From an uncultured Phocaeicola sp. (GTDB lineage Bacteria; Bacteroidota; Bacteroidia; Bacteroidales; Bacteroidaceae), in assembly GCA_947581855.1 (NCBI GenBank), contig CANPVZ010000018.1:23523-87522 (forward strand): a stretch of DNA of 64,000 nucleotides, in the 5' to 3' direction. The notes beneath the pieces are model-generated. The model was not told the origin of the DNA and made no database searches. It saw only the letters and a list, made by a program, of their open reading frames with translations. Position numbers and translations under genes: made by a program. Positions 55,558 to 64,000 of this stretch are shown here, piece by piece. Position 1 is the first letter of the stretch; the number at the start of each line of letters is the position of its first letter.

Positions 55558-58500
55558 ATGAATCATACTATGAAAAGAATTTTAGGTCTTGATTTAGGTA
55601 CAAATAGTATTGGGTGGGCTTTAGTTGATGAGGCAGAAAATAAGGAAGAGCAGTCGTCTATAATTAGATTAGGAGTACGGGTAAATCCTTTAACTGTGGA
55701 TGAGCAAAAAAATTTTGAGCAGGGTAAAAGCATCACAACAAATGCTTACAGGAGGCTTAAAAGATGTATGCGTCGTAATTTGCAACGCTATAAATTGCGT
55801 CGTAAAAATTTAATAAATTGTTTGTTGTCAAATGGTATTATACAGGAAACTACTTTTTTATGTGAGAGTGGAAATAGAACAACTTTTGAAACTTACCGGT
55901 TACGAGCAAAAGCTGTTACCGATGAAATCTCTTTGGAGGAATTCGCACGTGTGTTGTTGATGATAAATAAAAAAAGAGGTTATAAAAGCAGTCGTAAAGC
56001 AAAGTCGGCAGATGAGGGGCAATTGATAGACGGAATGACTATTGCCAAGCAACTTTATGATGAAAATATTACTCCAGGTCAATTTGTTTTGTCTCTTCTC
56101 AACGAAGGGAAAAACTACATTCCCGACTTTTACCGTTCGGATTTACAGAGTGAATTAGATAGGATATGGAAGTACCAGCGTCAGTTTTATGCTGATATAT
56201 TGACAGATGACTTTAAAGAACAATTGAAAGGGAAAGGTAAGCAGAACTCAAGTAAAATATTTTTGGGAAAATATCAAATATATACGGCCGACAATAAAGG
56301 AAAAGATAAACGATTGCAAGCTTATCGGTGGCGTGTTGAAGCGTTAAGTAAACAGTTGACAATTGAAGAAGTTGCATTTGTTATTTGTGAAATAAATGGT
56401 CTAATAAATAATTCAAGTGGTTACTTAGGCTCTATTAGTGATAGGAGTAAAGATTTGGTTTTTAATAAACAAACCGTAGGACAAGCTTTGATGAATGGAT
56501 TAATTAAAGATCCTCATTATAGTTTAAAGAATCAAGTATATTATCGTCAGGATTATATGGATGAATTTGAGGCTATTTGGGAAACACAAGCCAAATATCA
56601 TTCAGAGCTTACTCCAGAACTAAAAAAAGAAGTACGTGATATTATCATTTTTTATCAGCGACCACTTAAAAGTCAAAAGGGCTTGATTGGTTATTGTGAA
56701 CTGGAGAACAGCCAAATAGAGATAGAGGTAGATGGCAAGATGAAAATGAAAACGATAGGGAGTAGGGTTTGTCCTAAATCATCTCCTTTATTTCAAGAAT
56801 TTAAGATTTGGCAGATTCTTAATAATATTAAGGTGACAGAAAAGTCAACCGGTGCTTGCAGATATTTAGAACAGGAAGAAAAGGATATTTTGTTTTTTGA
56901 ATTGAGTGTCAAAGATAAATTGTCCAAATTAGATGTTCTTAAATATCTATTTAAAAATTATAAAGAGTTGGATTTGAACTTCAAAGAAATTGAAGGAAAT
57001 CGGACTCAGTCTTTGTTGTTCAAGGCATATCAAGATATTATAGCCATGACCGGTCATAAAGAATACGATTTCTCTAAAATGTCAGCTCATGATGTGATAA
57101 AAACCGTGACAGATATATTTACGGGCTTAGGATATCGTACAGATATGTTGAATTTCGATTCAAGTATAAAAGGACATGACTTTGATAAGCAACCAATGTA
57201 TTTGTTATGGCACTTGTTATATTCTTATGAAGGGGATAAATCGAATACGGGAATTGATAGCTTATTGGCAAAAATTGAAGAACTGACCGGCTTGGAAAGA
57301 GAATATGCAAAAAGATTGGCAAATATTACATTTCAGCCCGATTATGGGAATCTAAGCGCAAAAGCAATACGGAAGATATTGCCTTTAATAAAAAAGGGTA
57401 CAGAATTTAGCTCAGCATGTAAGAATGTCGGTTATAATCACTCCAAACGTTCCCAAACTAGAGAGGAGCTGGAAGATAAAGTTTATAAAGATCATTTAGA
57501 TATACTTCCTAGAAATAGCTTGCGGAATCCTGTTGTGGAGAAAATTCTAAATCAGATGATTAATTTAGTTAATTCGGTTATTGATACGTATGGAAAACCA
57601 GATGAAATCCGCATTGAGTTGGCACGTGAACTGAAAAAAAGTGCAAAAGAACGTGAGGAAATGATGAACTCCATTAATAAGGCAAGGGCCGAACATGAAA
57701 AATACCGTGAGATCCTTCAAAAAGAATTTGGTATAAGCAATGTAAGTCGTAATGATATAATTCGCTATAAGCTATATTTGGAATTAAAGGATAATGGTTA
57801 TAAAACACTCTATTCTAATACTTATATACCTCAAGAAAGATTGTTTAGTAAGGAATTTGATATAGAGCATATTATTCCTCAGGCAAGATTATTTAATGAT
57901 TCGTTTTCGAATAAAACACTTGAAAGTAGAAGTGTAAATATTGAAAAAAGTAATCAGACTGCTTATGATTATGTATTAAATAAGTACGGTGTAAAGGATA
58001 TTGAGGATTATAAGATTCGCATTGAAAATTTATATAAAACTAATGCAATCAGTAAAACAAAGCGTAATAATTTACTCATGAGATCAACAGATATTCCTGA
58101 TGATTTCATTAAACGAGATTTACGCACTACTCAGTACATTGCGAGAAAGGCTTGTGAAATACTTGAAGATGTTGTAAAATGTGTGCTTCCTACTACAGGA
58201 TTGATTACAGATCGTTTGCGTGAAGATTGGCAGTTGGTAGATGTGATGCAAGAATTAAATTGGGATAAGTATGATAAATTAGGTTTAACAGAAGTGCTGG
58301 AAGATAAAGATGGACGCAAGCTATACCGCATTAAAGAGTGGACCAAACGCAACGATCATCGTCACCATGCTATGGATGCATTAACAATTGCCTTTACAAA
58401 GGAGAGTTTTATACAATATTTGAATAACCTTAATGCAAAAAGTGATAAATCAAGTAGTATTTATGGAATAGAGCAGAAGGAGCTCTATCGAGATAAGCAT

Positions 58501-59691
58501 GGGAAGTTGCGATTTGTGCCTCCTATGCCACTTGATATATTTAGAATGGAAGCAAAATACCATTTGGAAAATACCTTAGTATCTATAAAAGCTAAAAATA
58601 AAGTAGTAACGCAGAATACCAACAAGATAAAGCTCAAAAATGGATTTAAGAAAAAGGTCCAGTTAACTCCTCGTGGTCAACTACATAATGAAACCATTTA
58701 TGGCAGTATGAAACGGTATGTTACCAAAGAAGAGAAAATAGGTGCAGGATTTACCGTTGAACGAATAGCTAAAGTTGCTAATCAAAAATATAGGGAAGCA
58801 TTGTTAAAGCGTCTTTTTGAATGGAATGGTGATCCTAAAAGAGCCTTTACGGGTAAAAATAGTTTGGAGAAAAATCCTATTTATTTGGATGAACTACGTA
58901 CCTGGCGGGTTCCGGTAAAAGTAAAGACGGTGGAGCAAGAGACAATTTATACGGTTCGTAAAGCTATTGGTCCTGATCTGAAAATAGATAAAATTGTAGA
59001 TGGGAGAATAAGACAAATTTTGCAAGAGCGTTTGAAAGAATTTGGGGGGGATGCTAAAAAAGCATTTGGTAATTTAGATGAGAATCCTGTCTGGTTAAAT
59101 AAAGAGAAAGGTATAGTTATTAAACGGGTAACTATCACAGGAGCAAGTAGTGTTACGCCGCTTCATGATAAAAAGGATCATCGAGGTCAATATATGTTGG
59201 AATCTACAGGAAGGAAACAGCCAGTGGATTTTGTTAACACGGGAAATAATCATCACGTGGCAATTTATCGGGACGGAAAGGGTAATTTACAAGAAAAAGT
59301 CGTTTCTTTCTATGAAGCAACAAGTCGTATAGCTCTTGGACTTCCTATAATTGATAAAGCGTATAAGAGTAGTGAAGGATGGAACTTTTTGTTTTCTATG
59401 AAGCAAAATGAATATTTTGTTTTTCCTAATGAAGAAATAGGATTTAATCCGAGTGAAATTGATTTGACGGATGCGGAAAACTACGCTCTTATTAGCCCTA
59501 ATTTATTTAGAGTGCAGAAATTAACATCAAAAGATTATGTATTTAGACATCATCTTGAAACAATCGTTGATGATAAAAAAGAATTACATGGAATAACCTG
59601 GAAGAGATTATCCTCTTTAAATAATCTAGATAAAATTGTAAAAGTTCGAGTGAATCATATCGGACAAATTGTATTTGTAGGAGAGTATTAG
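55558..59691 (+). CDS. cas9: Type II-C CRISPR-associated endonuclease Cas9
   Basis: RNA-guided DNA nuclease of 1377 residues (1373 if the ATG at 55570, MKRILGLDLGT, is used). RuvC-I is LGLDLGTNSIGWALV with Asp at residue 12; the Arg-rich bridge helix is about 66-86 (RRLKRCMRRNLQRYKLRRKN); RuvC-II has the Glu in IELARE (E687); HNH has His in EFDIEHIIPQ (H771) and the Asn-containing SVNIEKSN; RuvC-III is HHAMDAL (H937, D940). All expected nuclease residues are present. Large size with no csn2 or cas4 nearby fits II-C. A G7 run occurs at 59044-59050. C-terminal residues 1090-1190 contain a repeated GDxKxAF motif. Confidence 0.97.
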   Translation: MNHTMKRILGLDLGTNSIGWALVDEAENKEEQSSIIRLGVRVNPLTVDEQKNFEQGKSITTNAYRRLKRCMRRNLQRYKLRRKNLINCLLSNGIIQETTFLCESGNRTTFETYRLRAKAVTDEISLEEFARVLLMINKKRGYKSSRKAKSADEGQLIDGMTIAKQLYDENITPGQFVLSLLNEGKNYIPDFYRSDLQSELDRIWKYQRQFYADILTDDFKEQLKGKGKQNSSKIFLGKYQIYTADNKGKDKRLQAYRWRVEALSKQLTIEEVAFVICEINGLINNSSGYLGSISDRSKDLVFNKQTVGQALMNGLIKDPHYSLKNQVYYRQDYMDEFEAIWETQAKYHSELTPELKKEVRDIIIFYQRPLKSQKGLIGYCELENSQIEIEVDGKMKMKTIGSRVCPKSSPLFQEFKIWQILNNIKVTEKSTGACRYLEQEEKDILFFELSVKDKLSKLDVLKYLFKNYKELDLNFKEIEGNRTQSLLFKAYQDIIAMTGHKEYDFSKMSAHDVIKTVTDIFTGLGYRTDMLNFDSSIKGHDFDKQPMYLLWHLLYSYEGDKSNTGIDSLLAKIEELTGLEREYAKRLANITFQPDYGNLSAKAIRKILPLIKKGTEFSSACKNVGYNHSKRSQTREELEDKVYKDHLDILPRNSLRNPVVEKILNQMINLVNSVIDTYGKPDEIRIELARELKKSAKEREEMMNSINKARAEHEKYREILQKEFGISNVSRNDIIRYKLYLELKDNGYKTLYSNTYIPQERLFSKEFDIEHIIPQARLFNDSFSNKTLESRSVNIEKSNQTAYDYVLNKYGVKDIEDYKIRIENLYKTNAISKTKRNNLLMRSTDIPDDFIKRDLRTTQYIARKACEILEDVVKCVLPTTGLITDRLREDWQLVDVMQELNWDKYDKLGLTEVLEDKDGRKLYRIKEWTKRNDHRHHAMDALTIAFTKESFIQYLNNLNAKSDKSSSIYGIEQKELYRDKHGKLRFVPPMPLDIFRMEAKYHLENTLVSIKAKNKVVTQNTNKIKLKNGFKKKVQLTPRGQLHNETIYGSMKRYVTKEEKIGAGFTVERIAKVANQKYREALLKRLFEWNGDPKRAFTGKNSLEKNPIYLDELRTWRVPVKVKTVEQETIYTVRKAIGPDLKIDKIVDGRIRQILQERLKEFGGDAKKAFGNLDENPVWLNKEKGIVIKRVTITGASSVTPLHDKKDHRGQYMLESTGRKQPVDFVNTGNNHHVAIYRDGKGNLQEKVVSFYEATSRIALGLPIIDKAYKSSEGWNFLFSMKQNEYFVFPNEEIGFNPSEIDLTDAENYALISPNLFRVQKLTSKDYVFRHHLETIVDDKKELHGITWKRLSSLNNLDKIVKVRVNHIGQIVFVGEY

Positions 59692-59787
59692 TCATAAGAT
59701 TCTTGAATGAATCTGTTTTAAATCTATAGAGAAAGTTCTATTTCTTTTATATATAAGTTAATTGGGTGAAAACTGATCTTTAAGAAT

Positions 59788-61052
<1,265 letters not shown>

Positions 61053-61056
61053 AAAT

Positions 61057-61086
61057 AATAAATCCCGTTTGAATGCGGGATTTATT
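61057..61086 (+). terminator. Terminator after cas2
   Basis: AATAAATCCCG and CGGGATTTATT form an 11-bp perfect stem with an 8-base loop. It separates the plus-strand cas genes from the array, which is probably read from the other strand. Confidence 0.8.
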
Positions 61087-61161
61087 GGTGGAAACAGTTC
61101 TCATTTTTCTATTCTAGCATTTAATGTATACCATTGAAAATCAGTGTAAAATGTAAAATCC

Positions 61162-64000
61162 GCTGTTCCCAATGGTTCAAAGATACTAATTTGAAAGCAA
61201 ATCACAACTTCCTACTTGCTCCATATTCCCGGTGACGGGCTGTTCCCAATGGTTCAAAGATACTAATTTGAAAGCAAATCACAACTAGGGGGAGAGTCAC
61301 CCCCTAAGCGGGGAGGCTGTTCCCAATGGTTCAAAGATACTAATTTGAAAGCAAATCACAACTGTTCCTGCTAATATATCATTTACCGTTGGCTGTTCCC
61401 AATGGTTCAAAGATACTAATTTGAAAGCAAATCACAACTAAGATGCCATGATCTAATGGCGATTCCTGGCTGTTCCCAATGGTTCAAAGATACTAATTTG
61501 AAAGCAAATCACAACTTAATATGTTGGTTGTATCGCTTCGCTCACGCTGTTCCCAATGGTTCAAAGATACTAATTTGAAAGCAAATCACAACTCGGAGTG
61601 TGGAGTTACCTTTGCAGACTGAGCTGTTCCCAATGGTTCAAAGATACTAATTTGAAAGCAAATCACAACTTTTGATAATCTCTTTGCACATTTTTTCTAG
61701 CTGTTCCCAATGGTTCAAAGATACTAATTTGAAAGCAAATCACAACATCCACTTTGAAGTGAATATTACCTCCTTTGCTGTTCCCAATGGTTCAAAGATA
61801 CTAATTTGAAAGCAAATCACAACTTACGAAGGCGTTACCATGGAAGAAATCTAGCTGTTCCCAATGGTTCAAAGATACTAATTTGAAAGCAAATCACAAC
61901 CGTAGAACCCGAGGTATATAAGTATCCATCGCTGTTCCCAATGGTTCAAAGATACTAATTTGAAAGCAAATCACAACGTGAAGCTCGTCCATGTTATCAA
62001 AGTCTAGGCTGTTCCCAATGGTTCAAAGATACTAATTTGAAAGCAAATCACAACCTGCGGACTTCTGAATACAAAGCTTAAATGCTGTTCCCAATGGTTC
62101 AAAGATACTAATTTGAAAGCAAATCACAACTCGCCCTGCGAGGCGTTAATAACCGTATAGCTGTTCCCAATGGTTCAAAGATACTAATTTGAAAGCAAAT
62201 CACAACGAATACTTCACCTGTTTTTTTAGAACAATAGCTGTTCCCAATGGTTCAAAGATACTAATTTGAAAGCAAATCACAACCTAAGGTATTTTTACCT
62301 ATACTTCTAGTTAGCTGTTCCCAATGGTTCAAAGATACTAATTTGAAAGCAAATCACAACGTTAAAGTTGGTCATATAGTGGATCCAAGCGCTGTTCCCA
62401 ATGGTTCAAAGATACTAATTTGAAAGCAAATCACAACAGAGCATTTTCTCTTTCGATTTGAGCATCTGCTGTTCCCAATGGTTCAAAGATACTAATTTGA
62501 AAGCAAATCACAACATATATTCCTACTTCTAATTCTGCTATTTGCTGTTCCCAATGGTTCAAAGATACTAATTTGAAAGCAAATCACAACTACGGTCGGA
62601 TGCGTCATTGTTTGTTTTCGCTGTTCCCAATGGTTCAAAGATACTAATTTGAAAGCAAATCACAACTAATAACATGATCACCCATTTTTTCATTAAGCTG
62701 TTCCCAATGGTTCAAAGATACTAATTTGAAAGCAAATCACAACCATTGCAATCTCATTTGCCATTACTTTGCGCTGTTCCCAATGGTTCAAAGATACTAA
62801 TTTGAAAGCAAATCACAACGAATACGAGGTAGTCTTTACTAAATAATAGGCTGTTCCCAATGGTTCAAAGATACTAATTTGAAAGCAAATCACAACTCCG
62901 GACTTGTGTTGAGGTATTTTCGCCATGCTGTTCCCAATGGTTCAAAGATACTAATTTGAAAGCAAATCACAACCAGATGCAATCTGGGGAGGACACGACC
63001 AAGCTGTTCCCAATGGTTCAAAGATACTAATTTGAAAGCAAATCACAACCCCACCGATCTGTACGTATATTATACGCTGGCTGTTCCCAATGGTTCAAAG
63101 ATACTAATTTGAAAGCAAATCACAACATAACCGTATATCTCTTCCTACGCAACTATGCTGTTCCCAATGGTTCAAAGATACTAATTTGAAAGCAAATCAC
63201 AACCATTCAGTTGAGTTTGGCTATCAGCTAGTTGCTGTTCCCAATGGTTCAAAGATACTAATTTGAAAGCAAATCACAACTCATAGTTGGTGTAGTCCCA
63301 CATTTGTTTTGCTGTTCCCAATGGTTCAAAGATACTAATTTGAAAGCAAATCACAACTCGTAATTAGTATAGTCCCACAGTTCTTTTGCTGTTCCCAATG
63401 GTTCAAAGATACTAATTTGAAAGCAAATCACAACTGCATTTCCTAAGGTTCCGAAGGCCATTACGCTGTTCCCAATGGTTCAAAGATACTAATTTGAAAG
63501 CAAATCACAACCATCGCAATTTCGTTTGCCATTACTCTGCGCTGTTCCCAATGGTTCAAAGATACTAATTTGAAAGCAAATCACAACCAAGTGCACTATG
63601 GGGAGGTCACGACCAAAGCTGTTCCCAATGGTTCAAAGATACTAATTTGAAAGCAAATCACAACATGACCGTATATCTCTTCCTACGCAACTAGCTGTTC
63701 CCAATGGTTCAAAGATACTAATTTGAAAGCAAATCACAACTAAAGTCGCGGCGTGTCCGTTTCTCCGGACGCTGTTCCCAATGGTTCAAAGATACTAATT
63801 TGAAAGCAAATCACAACTTGTTTGTTTGCGTAATAATTTTTGAAAAGCTGTTCCCAATGGTTCAAAGATACTAATTTGAAAGCAAATCACAACTACTGTC
63901 GGATGTGTCATTGTTTGTTTTCTGCTGTTCCCAATGGTTCAAAGATACTAATTTGAAAGCAAATCACAACTTGTTTGTTTGCGTAATAATTTTTGAAAAG
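61162..64000 (-). CRISPR. Type II-C CRISPR array, at least 37 repeats, open at the window edge
   Basis: Identical 47-bp repeats (plus strand start GCTGTTCCCAATGGTTCAAA) begin at 61162 and recur every 76 or 77 bp; the 37th is 63924-63970 and a spacer then reaches the window end. Spacers are 30 bp, with ten of 29. The crRNA sense is the minus strand (GTTGTGATTTGCTTTCAAAT start), because the tracrRNA anti-repeat pairs with it. The first repeat shows no decay. Leader and newest spacers are therefore likely beyond 64000. Several spacers form diverged pairs (see findings). Confidence 0.98.

Noticed and set aside
61053-61161. Possible csn2 or cas4 gene after cas2
   Set aside because: Only 109 bases with a terminator separate cas2 from the array, so the locus is II-C rather than II-A or II-B.

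Overview
This looks like a chromosomal window from a gut-type Bacteroidales bacterium, most likely a Parabacteroides/Tannerellaceae relative; the genus is an inference. The signs are a SusC/SusD pair, DUF2723, DUF3108, DUF4251 and DUF4491 families, a NVEALA peptide relic, an unusually long IspG, promoters of the Bacteroidetes type (TAnnTTTG), and an almost total lack of Shine-Dalgarno sequences. No rRNA or tRNA gene, insertion sequence, transposase or integrase was seen.

Layout. 0-6 kb (minus strand): partial queG, a truncated beta-propeller lipoprotein beside a decayed NVEALA peptide, a NodB-type deacetylase and a large DUF2723 membrane protein. 6-12 kb: a short decayed stretch with 22-bp periodic repeats, zinc-type ABC transporter genes (ATPase and binding protein, no permease), mnmD, two membrane proteins and purD. 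12-17.6 kb: a dipeptidyl peptidase IV-like protease, an RlmL-like rRNA methyltransferase with a repetitive charged tail, and cysE. 17.8-22.4 kb: a lytic transglycosylase, a gene broken by two stops, Vat-like and CatA-like acetyltransferases, and pfkA. 22.5-29.4 kb: a GH3-like adenylating enzyme, an Ig-like lipoprotein and DUF3108 pair, then about 1.9 kb of decayed DNA (TlpA-like pseudogene, periodic repeats), then DUF4251.

29.7-36 kb is a compact minus-strand run transcribed as nucleoside kinase, rpoN, a PAP2-like protein, purE, ispG. 36-46.5 kb holds a Na/Pi symporter, rubredoxin, a sirtuin lacking zinc cysteines, two FKBP isomerases, an Lrp regulator, DUF4491, a fused glutamine-amidotransferase/dipeptidase, a glutaminyl cyclase, sufE and an mnmA paralogue. 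47.3-53 kb is a SusC/SusD locus whose SusC reading frame is broken at a run of ten G's near the signal peptide, which suggests on/off switching. dps and oxyR are divergent at 53.4-54.9 kb.

The right end (55.4-64 kb) is a complete type II-C CRISPR-Cas locus: a divergent tracrRNA and cas9, then cas1, cas2, and at least 37 identical 47-bp repeats running off the window. All nuclease residues that can be checked by motif are present. The most interesting signal is in the spacers: at least five pairs are diverged versions of the same protospacer, mostly differing at codon third positions, so the array seems to have sampled the same sites in related phages repeatedly. This is a known CRISPR type; the spacer pattern, a promoter-like box inside each repeat, the G-tract in susC and the 22-bp periodic repeats are the points most worth following up.
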